Below, piece by piece: positions 1-7,363 of a stretch of DNA of 64,000 bases. How positions within the stretch are numbered: position 1 is the first letter of the stretch; the number at the start of each line of letters is the position of its first letter. Made by a program: the position numbers and the translations under genes. The DNA comes from Leifsonia shinshuensis (GTDB taxonomy: Bacteria; Actinomycetota; Actinomycetes; Actinomycetales; Microbacteriaceae). Under the pieces are notes generated by a model that saw nothing but the letters and a program-made list of their open reading frames with translations, ran no database searches and had not been told where the DNA came from. Where the stretch lies: NCBI RefSeq assembly GCF_014217625.1, contig NZ_CP043641.1:2666001-2730000 (forward strand). The letters run 5' to 3'.

Positions 1-189
1 GATCTCGGGGTCGCGCACGAGCAGCCGGAAGTACGGGCTATTGGCACGGCCCTTGTCGACCAGGCCGTCGTAGTGGCGCTCGGTGAGCTCCTCCAACGGC
101 AACGGCTCGAGCCAGGCTTCCCAGCCGAGCTGCTCCTGCGTGAAGACGTTCGGCGCCTCGATCTCGGTGCGGATGATGGCGTCGCTCAT
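1..189 (-). CDS. Alkylhydroperoxidase-like protein, N-terminal part (cut by window edge)
   Basis: Only the first 63 codons are inside the window. They begin MSDAIIRTEIEAPNVFTQEQ and continue with a conserved region containing LTERHYDGLVDKGRANSPYF, with no stop before the edge. The start overlaps the stop of the CMD gene by four bases (ATGA), so the two are translationally coupled. Families of this kind (alkylhydroperoxidase domain protein, Avi_7169 type) sit next to a CMD protein and a luciferase-like monooxygenase, exactly the order seen here. The catalytic Cys-x2-Cys region would lie outside the window, so activity cannot be judged. Family assignment rests on context and this N-terminal segment. 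Confidence 0.7.
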   Translation of the reverse strand, partial: MSDAIIRTEIEAPNVFTQEQLGWEAWLEPLPLEELTERHYDGLVDKGRANSPYFRLLVRDPEI

Positions 190-773
190 GCGAGCTCCCC
201 TTTCAGGACGGTGAGCCCCGCGACCACGCGGAGCTGGAAGCTGAGGAATGCGACGAGCTGCGACAGCGTGACGATGCCGGTGGTCGACCAACCCGCGTCG
301 AGCAGCTCCTGGAGGGCGTCGGCCGACGCGTCGCGCGGCCGGTAGACGAGCAGGTGCGTGTGGGCGAGGGCGGCGGCGAGGCGCGGACCCGCCGCGGTGG
401 CCAGTTCGGCCGACGGCGACCAGTGGAGGCCGACGACGTTCTCGACGGACAGCGGGCCGGCGGGATAGTCGCCGTACGGCCCGTGGGTGAGTGCGCCGGG
501 CAGCGCGGCCTCCAGCGCGTCGACCAGACCGGCGTCCTCGGCGGCCAGGAGGTCGCGGTAGAACGAGGCGGTGGGCGATTTCGAGAGCGCGACCGTCCAG
601 TACGCGAGGGCCAGCCGCTCGCGCTGAGCGACCTGCGACAGCTCGTCGGAGTCGAACAGTGCGTCGAAGCTCGCCTGCGCGTTGGCGCGGGCGTTGGGGC
701 GCTGGTCGCGCAGGATGTCGAGCGGGTCGCCCGGCCGGATGCCGACCAGCTGGTCGATGACGTCGGTGGTCAT
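186..773 (-). CDS. CMD (carboxymuconolactone decarboxylase-like) domain protein, Avi_7170 type
   Basis: The 195-residue protein starts MTTDVIDQLVGIRPGDPLDI. The reading frame stays open upstream into the monooxygenase gene, but an ATG at 773 follows a GGAGGTCCTTTC-rich spacer and gives the usual family length. It is an all-helical AhpD-like protein in which the canonical CxxC pair is not visible, so a peroxidase function is not supported by this sequence. It is coupled by ATGA to the alkylhydroperoxidase-like gene downstream and lies 38 bp after the monooxygenase gene. The three proteins are a known neighbourhood thought to act on an imported organic substrate. That substrate is unknown. Confidence 0.75.
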   Translation of the reverse strand: MTTDVIDQLVGIRPGDPLDILRDQRPNARANAQASFDALFDSDELSQVAQRERLALAYWTVALSKSPTASFYRDLLAAEDAGLVDALEAALPGALTHGPYGDYPAGPLSVENVVGLHWSPSAELATAAGPRLAAALAHTHLLVYRPRDASADALQELLDAGWSTTGIVTLSQLVAFLSFQLRVVAGLTVLKGELA

Positions 774-811
774 GGAGGTCCTTTCAAGGGTCGGATCGGT
801 GCGGAACGGGT

Positions 812-1861
812 TCAGCGCACGGCGACCGCCGGCACGGCAGGCGACCAGTCGAGCAGCTGACGCCCGACCTCCGCGGTGAGCTCGATGGAGCGCAGCACGG
901 TCTCGTGCGGCGGATCCACCGGGTGCGGCTGGAACGCCACGTCGGTCGCTCGGGCCAGGATCGTGTCGGCGCCGAGCGTGGCGAGTACCTGGTCGGGCGT
1001 GCCGATGTGGATGTCGAGCCAGGCCAGCAGCTCGGCGTCGGTGGTGCCGGCGGGGATCGCCAGCCCCTGGGAGTCGACGAACGAGCGCCCGCGGTCGATC
1101 CCTCGCCGGAGCCAGGAGGCGGCCTCGGCCTCGGTATCGACGACGAGCACCGAGCGGGAAGCCAGGATGCGCGGCGCGACGCCGTCCGGCAGGGCCGACA
1201 GGTAGGCGTCGACGACCCCCTCCTGCAGCTGCGGAGAGGAGGGAGCGTCCCACTCCCGGCGCGGCTGCGTGCGCGAGAGCATCAAGCCGTTGCCGCGGCG
1301 GCCGATGCGGGCGGCTCCCTCTGCCGAGAACGTGGCCTCCCAGACGACATCGAGCACCCCAGGCGCGGCCGGGTAGAGGGCGCCGCCGTCGGAGGTCAGC
1401 TGTTCGCCGCGCAGGGCGGACACCAGCGCTTCCCTGTGCCGTTCGTAGATCGCCGCCCGGTCGGCCGGGTCATGCCCGAACGGCGGGAACGACGACGGTG
1501 TCCCGCCGGAGCCGATCCCGAGCTCCAGCCGGCCGCCCGAGAGCAGGTTCAGCACGGCGGCGTCCTCCGCCACCCGCAGCGGCGCCTCCAGCGGCAACGT
1601 CACGATGCCGGTGCCGAGCCGGATGCGGGAGGTCAGCGCGGCTGCCTGGGCGAGCAGCACGAACGGCGACGGGAGGCCGCCCTCGGCCGCGTGGAAGTGG
1701 TGCTGCGCGACCCAGACCGTGTCGAGCCCCACCTCCTCGGCACGCACGAACTGGTCGAGCGCGTTTCGGTAGCGCTGCAGCGCGGTGCCGTCGTCGAGGA
1801 GTCGGGTGAAGAATCCCAGCCGCTGGCGCGCGCTGTCGGTCTGCTGTGCGGGTCCGGTCAT
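812..1861 (-). CDS. FMN-dependent luciferase-like monooxygenase
   Basis: This 349-residue protein has the bacterial-luciferase TIM-barrel pattern: RLGFFTRLLDDG at the start, VWVAQHHFHAAEGGLPSPF near residue 50, LGTGIVTLPLEAPLRVAEDA near 85 and LSGGRLELGIGSGG near 110. These are the flavin-binding segments of LLM-class F420/FMN flavoproteins. The order with the downstream CMD and alkylhydroperoxidase-like genes matches the KPN_01858-type monooxygenase cluster. The start overlaps the LivF stop (ATGA at 1858-1861), so it belongs to the same transcript as the ABC importer, which suggests the importer delivers its substrate. The substrate cannot be named from sequence. Confidence 0.85.
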   Translation of the reverse strand: MTGPAQQTDSARQRLGFFTRLLDDGTALQRYRNALDQFVRAEEVGLDTVWVAQHHFHAAEGGLPSPFVLLAQAAALTSRIRLGTGIVTLPLEAPLRVAEDAAVLNLLSGGRLELGIGSGGTPSSFPPFGHDPADRAAIYERHREALVSALRGEQLTSDGGALYPAAPGVLDVVWEATFSAEGAARIGRRGNGLMLSRTQPRREWDAPSSPQLQEGVVDAYLSALPDGVAPRILASRSVLVVDTEAEAASWLRRGIDRGRSFVDSQGLAIPAGTTDAELLAWLDIHIGTPDQVLATLGADTILARATDVAFQPHPVDPPHETVLRSIELTAEVGRQLLDWSPAVPAVAVR

Positions 1862-2601
1862 TCGCGGGCCGCCTTTCCCAGATAGGCCTCCTGGATCTGC
1901 GGGTCGTCGAGCAGTTCGCGCGCCGTGCCCTGCAGCACGATCGCGCCCGTCGCGAGCACGTAGCCCCGGGAGGCGATGGAGAGCGCCAGCTCGGCCTGCT
2001 GCTCGACGAACAGCACGGCCACGCCGAGCTCGGTGTTGATGCGCACGATCTCGTCGAGCACCTGGTCGACGAGCTTGGGCGAGAGGCCCATCGTGGGCTC
2101 GTCCATGCAGACGAGCCTCGGCCGGCTCATCAGCGCGCGGGCGAACGCGAGCATCTGCTGCTCGCCGCCGGAGAGCGTGCCCGCCTGCTGTCTGCGGCGT
2201 TCGGCCAGGCGCGGGAAGTGCGTGCGCATCCGGTCGAGATCCTCGGCGATGGCGGCCTTGTCGGCTCGTGACCGCGACCGGCGCGTGTAGGCGCCGGCGA
2301 TCAGGTTCTCGTCGACCGTCATCTCGGGGAACACCCGCCGCGCCTCCGGCACCGACGCGATGCCGCCCGCGATACGGCGCCGTGTCGGGGCGTTCGTGAT
2401 GTCGGCGCCGGCGAAGCGCACCGTGCCCGACTTCGGTCGCACGAGCCCCAGGATGGTCTTCATCGTGGTGGACTTGCCGCTCGCGTTGCCGCCGAGCAGC
2501 GAGACGATCTCGCCGTCCCCCACGGTGAGCGAGTTGCCGCGCAGCGCGTGGAACGGTCCGTAGTAGACGTTCACGTCCTCCAGTGCCAGCAGTTCGGTCA
2601 T
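1858..2601 (-). CDS. livF: Branched-chain amino acid-type ABC transporter ATP-binding protein (LivF-like)
   Basis: The 247-residue ATPase has Walker A GGNASGKST at about residues 37-45, the signature LSGGEQQ near 143 and Walker B LVCMDEPTMGLSP near 163. This is the LivF pattern. It would sit on the cytoplasmic face of the permease and pair with the upstream LivG. Both ends overlap neighbours by four bases, so expression is tightly coupled. The importer class is clear, but its real substrate is probably not an amino acid given the fused oxidoreductase genes. That is inference from context. Confidence 0.9.
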   Translation of the reverse strand: MTELLALEDVNVYYGPFHALRGNSLTVGDGEIVSLLGGNASGKSTTMKTILGLVRPKSGTVRFAGADITNAPTRRRIAGGIASVPEARRVFPEMTVDENLIAGAYTRRSRSRADKAAIAEDLDRMRTHFPRLAERRRQQAGTLSGGEQQMLAFARALMSRPRLVCMDEPTMGLSPKLVDQVLDEIVRINTELGVAVLFVEQQAELALSIASRGYVLATGAIVLQGTARELLDDPQIQEAYLGKAARE

Positions 2602-3485
2602 GCCAGGTCCACCCCTCCGAGTCCGCGGCGCCGGCCGAGGTAGGCCTCGACCACGGCTGTGTCGCGGCGCACCTCGTCGGGTCGGCCCTCGGCGATGATG
2701 CGGCCGCCGTCCATCACGATCACCCGGTCGGAGACCGTCATGACCAGGTCGAGCTTGTGTTCGACGAGGAGGATGCTCTGCCCTGCCGCCTTGAGCTCGA
2801 GCAACTGCGCGAGCACCTCGGCAGTCTCGGACTGGTTCATGCCGGCCGTGGGCTCGTCGAGCACCAGCAACTGCGGCTCGAGGGCCAGCGCCCGGGCGAT
2901 CTCGGTGCGCCGGCGGTTGGCGTAGCTCAGCGAGTACGCCGGGTCGTCGCGGCGCGGGCCGAGGCGCGCCTCGAACCGGTCGATCTCGCCCTCCACCGCG
3001 GCGTCGATCGCGGCCCGCTCGCGACGGGAGGCCGGGGTGCCGACGATCGCGATGTAGAGCTCGGCGAGCAACGGGATCCAGCGCAGCAGGAACAGGTTCG
3101 ACAGTCGCCGGAACGGGCGGTGCGCCCGCAGGGTGGTGTGGAGGCCGACCTCGATGTTGTCGGCCACCGACAGCGTCGCGAACACGCGCCCGTTCTGGAA
3201 CGTGCGCGCGATGCCGTGCTCGGCGATGCGCGCGCTGTCCGCGCGTTCGATCCGCTCCCCGTCGAGGGTGATGGTGCCGCCGTTCGGCCGGATCGCGCCG
3301 GTGACGAGGTTGAGGGTGGTGGTCTTGCCCGAACCGTTCGGGCCGATGATCGACACGACCTCCCCGCGGTGCACCGAGAACGAGATGCCGTCGACGGCCT
3401 TCAGCCCGTCGAAGTGGCGCTCCAGCTTCTGGACGCTCAGCAGTGTCCCGTTCGGCGACGGGATCGGGGGCGTGGCCGCGCTCAT
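2598..3485 (-). CDS. livG: Branched-chain amino acid-type ABC transporter ATP-binding protein (LivG-like)
   Basis: The 295-residue protein starts MSAATPPIPSPNGTLLSVQK. The frame is open further upstream but that part is the shadow of the permease gene, and the ATG at 3485 overlaps the permease stop (ATGA). Walker A is GPNGSGKTT near residue 50, Walker B LLVLDEPTAGMNQ near 215. The signature is LSYANRR instead of the common LSYGQQR of LivG proteins, a modest deviation. It works with LivF to energise the fused permease. Confidence 0.88.
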   Translation of the reverse strand: MSAATPPIPSPNGTLLSVQKLERHFDGLKAVDGISFSVHRGEVVSIIGPNGSGKTTTLNLVTGAIRPNGGTITLDGERIERADSARIAEHGIARTFQNGRVFATLSVADNIEVGLHTTLRAHRPFRRLSNLFLLRWIPLLAELYIAIVGTPASRRERAAIDAAVEGEIDRFEARLGPRRDDPAYSLSYANRRRTEIARALALEPQLLVLDEPTAGMNQSETAEVLAQLLELKAAGQSILLVEHKLDLVMTVSDRVIVMDGGRIIAEGRPDEVRRDTAVVEAYLGRRRGLGGVDLA

Positions 3486-5284
3486 GAGTTCCTCACCAGG
3501 ATGCCGCCGGGGCGGAAGCGGACGACCAGGATCAGCACCAGGCCGTAGACGATGATGCGCAGCTCGGGTGTGAACCGGAGCAGCTCCATCGCGCCGATCA
3601 GCACGATCGAGCCGACTACGGCGCCGTACGGGAGGCCGACGCCGCCCAGGATCACGATGGTCACCACGAGCAGCGACATCAGCATCGTGAAGATGGTCGG
3701 GTCGATGTAGGTGTACTGGTGGGCGAGCAGCGAGCCGCCGATCCCGGCGAAGAAGCCGGACACCGCGAACGCGAGCGCCTTGTAGTCCCGGCCGCGCACG
3801 CCCGACGACAGTGCGGCGACCTCGTCGGAGCCGACCGACGAGATGACCTTGCCGAGGTGCGAGGTGCGCAGCCTCCACATCACCAGCAGGGTGAGCACGA
3901 GCACGCCGAAGTCGATCCAGTAGTACGCCTGCGGTGTGTTCAGCGGCGTCCCGAACCACTCCGGCACCGGGATGTTGTAGAGCCCCTGCGGCAGGATCAG
4001 CTGGATCACGGCGACGATCGCGATCCCGAGCCCGAGCGTGGCGATGGACACGTAATGGCCTTTCACGCCCCAGATCGGCGACGCCAGGATCGACGCGACG
4101 ACGGCCGCGGCCAGACCGGCCAGCGGCAGCGCCACCCAGAACGGCACGTGCACGTAGAGCGTCAGCAGCGCCGAGGCGTACGCGCCGATCGCGATCGGGC
4201 CGGCCTGACCCAGCGCGAGCACGCCGGCCTGGCCCGCGGTCACGGTGAAGCCGGCCGCGATGATCGCGTACACGAGCACCTGCGTGCCCGTGGTCACGAG
4301 GTAGTCGTTGCCGAAAATCGGCACCACGACCCCGAGCACCACGAACGCGAGCGGCCACATCCATCGCGGGATGCGCAGCGGCCGGCCCTTGCCGAGGAAG
4401 GTGCCGGTGAGCGGCTCGGTCGAGATCAGCGGCACCTTGCCGAACAGTCCGCCCGGGCGCACGATCAGCACGACGATGAGGATGACGAAGACGATGATCT
4501 CGCGCGCGGTGTCGCCGAAGAAGTGGATGCCGAAGGCCTCCAGGATGCCGAGCACGAACCCGCCGATCACCGCACCGACGAGCGAGCCCAGACCGCCGAG
4601 CGTCGCCGCCACGAACGAGGTGAGCCCGACGTCCAGTCCCGAGCTGGGGTTGGCGACGCCCACGTAAAGCGCGATGAAGACGCCCGCGAGACCGCCGAGC
4701 GCCGAGGCGATCACGAACGACACGTGCTGCACCTGGCCGACCGGGATGCCCATCTGCAGCGCGGCCTCCTGGTCCTGCGCCGTCGCCCGGATGGCCCGGC
4801 CGACCTTGCCGTACTTCAGGAAGACGGTCATCACGACCATCACTGCGGCGGTCGTGCCGAGCATCACCAGGTCCGACGTGCCGAACCGCATATTGCCGAT
4901 GTGCAGGTCGGACGTCGGCAGCACCTCCGGGAAGACGCGGAACTGCGCCGTGAACGCAGCCTGCGACGCGTTGTCGAGGATGAGGGAGATCGCGTAGGTG
5001 CTGAGCATCGCCGCCAGCGGCAGGTATTTCGCCAGCGGGCGCACCACGGTCGCGTTGATCAGCAGGCCGAGCGCCCCGCAGATGACGAGCACCGCGATCA
5101 GCGCCAGCCAGAACGGCAGTCCCAGCTTGACGACGAAGAACCAGGACAGCATCGCGCCCAGCCCGAAGAACGAGAACTGGGCGAAGTTGACGACGTTCAT
5201 GACGCCGAAGACCAGGGAGATGCCGACCGCTCCGAGGGCGTAGACGTTCCCTCGGAGCAGGCCGGCGATCAGTGTGTCGAGCAT
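3482..5284 (-). CDS. Fused LivH-LivM branched-chain amino acid-type ABC permease
   Basis: At 600 residues this is twice the size of a single permease subunit. Residues 1 to about 290 look like LivH, beginning MLDTLIAGLLRGNVYALGAV with the PVGQVQHVSFVIASALGGLAG coupling region. Residues from about 310 to 600 look like LivM, with VTAGQAGVLALGQAGPIAIG and GVKGHYVSIATLGLGIAI. So both halves of the transmembrane pore are on one chain, a fusion seen in several actinobacteria. It follows the binding protein by 18 bp and overlaps livG by four bases. Confidence 0.92.
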   Translation of the reverse strand: MLDTLIAGLLRGNVYALGAVGISLVFGVMNVVNFAQFSFFGLGAMLSWFFVVKLGLPFWLALIAVLVICGALGLLINATVVRPLAKYLPLAAMLSTYAISLILDNASQAAFTAQFRVFPEVLPTSDLHIGNMRFGTSDLVMLGTTAAVMVVMTVFLKYGKVGRAIRATAQDQEAALQMGIPVGQVQHVSFVIASALGGLAGVFIALYVGVANPSSGLDVGLTSFVAATLGGLGSLVGAVIGGFVLGILEAFGIHFFGDTAREIIVFVILIVVLIVRPGGLFGKVPLISTEPLTGTFLGKGRPLRIPRWMWPLAFVVLGVVVPIFGNDYLVTTGTQVLVYAIIAAGFTVTAGQAGVLALGQAGPIAIGAYASALLTLYVHVPFWVALPLAGLAAAVVASILASPIWGVKGHYVSIATLGLGIAIVAVIQLILPQGLYNIPVPEWFGTPLNTPQAYYWIDFGVLVLTLLVMWRLRTSHLGKVISSVGSDEVAALSSGVRGRDYKALAFAVSGFFAGIGGSLLAHQYTYIDPTIFTMLMSLLVVTIVILGGVGLPYGAVVGSIVLIGAMELLRFTPELRIIVYGLVLILVVRFRPGGILVRNS

Positions 5285-5302
5285 GATGTGCGCTTCAGCG
5301 GC

Positions 5303-6466
5303 TCAGCCGTTGTACGCGACCCACTTCCCGTCCTTCAGGATGCTCGGGGTGAGCTGCGGCGACGCCACGCGGCGGGTCGACTGGTCGAAGGTGATCTTCC
5401 CGTAGACCACGCTCGGCACGTCCTTCACCTTCTTGAAGCCGGCCAGGATGCCCTCGCGGGTGGTGCCGCCGAGCTTGGCCGCCGCGACCGCGACGTGGAG
5501 GGCGTCGTACGCGCCGGCCTCGAATCCGGTGACCTCGGTCTCCTGCGGGTACTTCTTCTGGAACGCCTTGACGAAGTCCTGGACCTCCTTCGCCGGGTTG
5601 GAGGCGAGGAACTCGGCGCCGTTGATCGCGCCCGCGGCGTCCTTGGTGCCGTCGAACGACTGCTCGTCCTGGCCGCCGTAGAAGGTGCCGTCGTAGCCGA
5701 TCGCGCGAAGCTGCGTGACCAGCTTCGCGGCGTCCGGCCCGTAGCCGATGTGCACGAAGGCATCGGGCTTGCCGGCCACGGCCTTGGTGAGCGAGGGGCG
5801 GTAGTCGTCGGAGGTGTCGAGCACGCCCTCCGCGTCGGTGATCTTCAGTCCGATCTTCTTGGCCTCCGCCTTGAACGCGTTGAACGCCGGGATGCCCCAG
5901 TCGGCGGTGTTGAGGTAGGTCACGCCGACCGACTTGACGCCCTGCTTCTTGATGTAGTCGGCCGTCCAGGTGTAGGTCGCGCTCGTGGTGATGGAGGTCG
6001 ACCACTGGTACTGCGTGCCCTTGGCGGTGAAGTCCGGGTTCGAGTTGTTGAAGCCGTACTGCAACAGCTTGCCCGCCGTGTAGATCGGAGAGGCCGGGAT
6101 GGAGGCCGCCGACGAGTAGTCGCCGAACACCAGGCTGACGCTGTCGTCGCCCACGAACTTCTGCGCGACCGCGACCGACTGCTTCGGGTCGGACTGCGAG
6201 TCCTCGTACTTGAGCGCGACCGGGTGGCCGTCGATGCCGCCCTTCGCGTTGACCTCTTCGACGGCGAGGTCGAAAGCCTCCTTGAACTGCTCGCCGTACT
6301 GCGCGTACTGACCGGTCTCCGCAGCGGAGACGCCGAAGTACACGGTGCTCTTGCCGGAGGCGGAGCCTGCGGTCGCGGCCGAGGAGCCGCTCGCGCAGGC
6401 GGCGAGCCCCGCGACGGCGAGCGCGGCGACGGAGACGACGGCGGCGCTCCGGAGAATTCTCTTCAT
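5303..6466 (-). CDS. ABC transporter substrate-binding lipoprotein (Leu/Ile/Val-binding family)
   Basis: The 387-residue protein has a lipoprotein signal (MKRILRSAAVV, hydrophobic core, then LAAC with the lipid cysteine near residue 24) and a periplasmic-binding type I fold, with VYFGVSAAETGQYAQYGEQF after the leader. An upstream ATG at 6481 would add MKDTA, but AAGGA lies eight bases before the ATG at 6466 and favours the shorter form. It is the first gene of the importer operon and would be anchored outside the membrane to deliver ligand to the fused permease. Confidence 0.9.
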   Translation of the reverse strand: MKRILRSAAVVSVAALAVAGLAACASGSSAATAGSASGKSTVYFGVSAAETGQYAQYGEQFKEAFDLAVEEVNAKGGIDGHPVALKYEDSQSDPKQSVAVAQKFVGDDSVSLVFGDYSSAASIPASPIYTAGKLLQYGFNNSNPDFTAKGTQYQWSTSITTSATYTWTADYIKKQGVKSVGVTYLNTADWGIPAFNAFKAEAKKIGLKITDAEGVLDTSDDYRPSLTKAVAGKPDAFVHIGYGPDAAKLVTQLRAIGYDGTFYGGQDEQSFDGTKDAAGAINGAEFLASNPAKEVQDFVKAFQKKYPQETEVTGFEAGAYDALHVAVAAAKLGGTTREGILAGFKKVKDVPSVVYGKITFDQSTRRVASPQLTPSILKDGKWVAYNG

Positions 6467-6760
6467 GGCTGTGTCCTTCAATCGAGCAGAGGGTGATCGG
6501 GGCTGAGTGCACTGCCGACGCTAAGAGGGCAGCAGACCGGACCGCACCCTCCGTCGTCACATTCGGTAGTCGTGCTCAACAGACGTCACGAAAGTTGCGA
6601 AAGCCGCGACGGGGTACTCACCGGCACTCGACCGTGCGACGTACGCGTGTCGCCCGCGCTCGAATCGGAACGGCGCTCGCCATGGTGGATGATGCGGGCG
6701 CTCACGAATCCGGTGAGCTACGGCTCACGATCATCTCGGCGGATTCCATGGCGCAATACT

Positions 6761-6782
6761 GCGGAGGGCGTGGGATTCGAAC
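6761..6782 (-). other. tRNA-Ser-like 3' end fragment; candidate attachment site
   Basis: On the minus strand the sequence reads GTTCGAATCCCACGCCCTCC then GC. This is a T-loop (TTCGAAT), the 3' half of a T-stem (CCCAC) and an acceptor strand of the kind that ends serine tRNAs. The 5' side of the T-stem does not pair (CTAGAG instead of a GTGGG-like strand), so homology stops abruptly at the T-loop and no complete tRNA is present. A 3' tRNA fragment is what is left at the distal end of an element integrated in a tRNA gene. The intact tRNA and the other att would be outside the window. Confidence 0.5.
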
Positions 6783-6973
6783 TCTAGCCGGGCCCGCGCA
6801 ACCAGGGGATCTAACACAGGAATCCGCGAAAACTCGGGCGTCTTGGGTGACCTGGGCGTCCTTGGGTGCTCCCCGATTTCGTTGAAATGTTGTCAAATGG
6901 TTGTCACGCGACTTCCATGCAGTTGCCTGCCCTTGACTAGAAACGAGATCTGGTCCAAAGGTCCTCGTACACA

Positions 6974-6997
6974 ACTATTCAGCCGTCAGTGTATAGT
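6974..6997. promoter_or_regulatory. Possible CmtR operator
   Basis: A dyad actat (6974-6978) and atagt (6993-6997) with a 14-base spacer ends six bases before the cmtR start. ArsR-family repressors bind such dyads over their own promoter. The half-sites are short, so this is a weak call. Confidence 0.3.
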
Positions 6998-7003
6998 CAT
7001 CGG

Positions 7004-7363
7004 ATGCTGACTCTTGCAGACCGACTTGATGTGATGAACCGGCTCGGCCGGGCGATGGCGGATCCCACTCGTTCGCGCATTCTTCTGACCCTCCTTGCCG
7101 GCCCGAGCCACCCGGCCGTGCTGGCCCGTGAGCTGGGGCTCTCACGCTCGAACGTCTCGAACCACCTCACCTGTTTGCGCGGGTGCGGGATTGTGGTAGC
7201 CGAGCCCGAAGGTCGCCAGACCCGATACGAAGTCGCCGACCCACACCTTGCCCGCGCCCTGACTGCGCTGGTCGAGGTGACGCTCGCTGTCGACGAAAGC
7301 GTGCCGTGCGTGGACCCAGACTGCGGCGTTGAGGGTTGCGTGGCTGGAGAGGCACGGGCATGA
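7004..7363 (+). CDS. cmtR: CmtR-type cadmium/lead-sensing ArsR-family repressor
   Basis: The 119-residue winged-helix protein carries ADPTRSRILLTLLAG and the recognition segment LSRSNVSNHLTCLRGCGIVV. Cysteines fall at residues 57, 61 and 102, the same positions as the Cd(II)/Pb(II) ligands of Mycobacterium tuberculosis CmtR. Metal binding should release it from DNA and derepress the operon. The ATG at 7004 is chosen over a GTG at 6989 because it gives this exact CmtR numbering and leaves the upstream dyad untranslated. It overlaps the ATPase start by four bases, so repressor and pump are co-transcribed. Confidence 0.88.
   Translation: MLTLADRLDVMNRLGRAMADPTRSRILLTLLAGPSHPAVLARELGLSRSNVSNHLTCLRGCGIVVAEPEGRQTRYEVADPHLARALTALVEVTLAVDESVPCVDPDCGVEGCVAGEARA

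Larger units (their letters stand above)
6483..7003. other. Intergenic junction between chromosome-like operon and accessory element
   Basis: This 521-bp stretch has no convincing gene. Its left half should carry the promoter of the minus-strand ABC operon. Near 6761-6782 lies a tRNA-3'-end-like sequence, described separately. Short ORFs crossing it (for example minus 6702-6974) have no recognisable protein features. Gene content changes here from transport and catabolism to metal resistance. Confidence 0.6.

Noticed and set aside
3719..6496. A 925-residue plus-strand open frame over the ABC permease and binding-protein genes
   Set aside because: It is antisense to clear transporter genes and has the Arg/His/Asp-rich composition of a GC-rich shadow frame.
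6702..6974. 90-residue minus-strand ORF over the tRNA-like fragment
   Set aside because: No protein features; its frame covers the tRNA 3' fragment and intergenic sequence.
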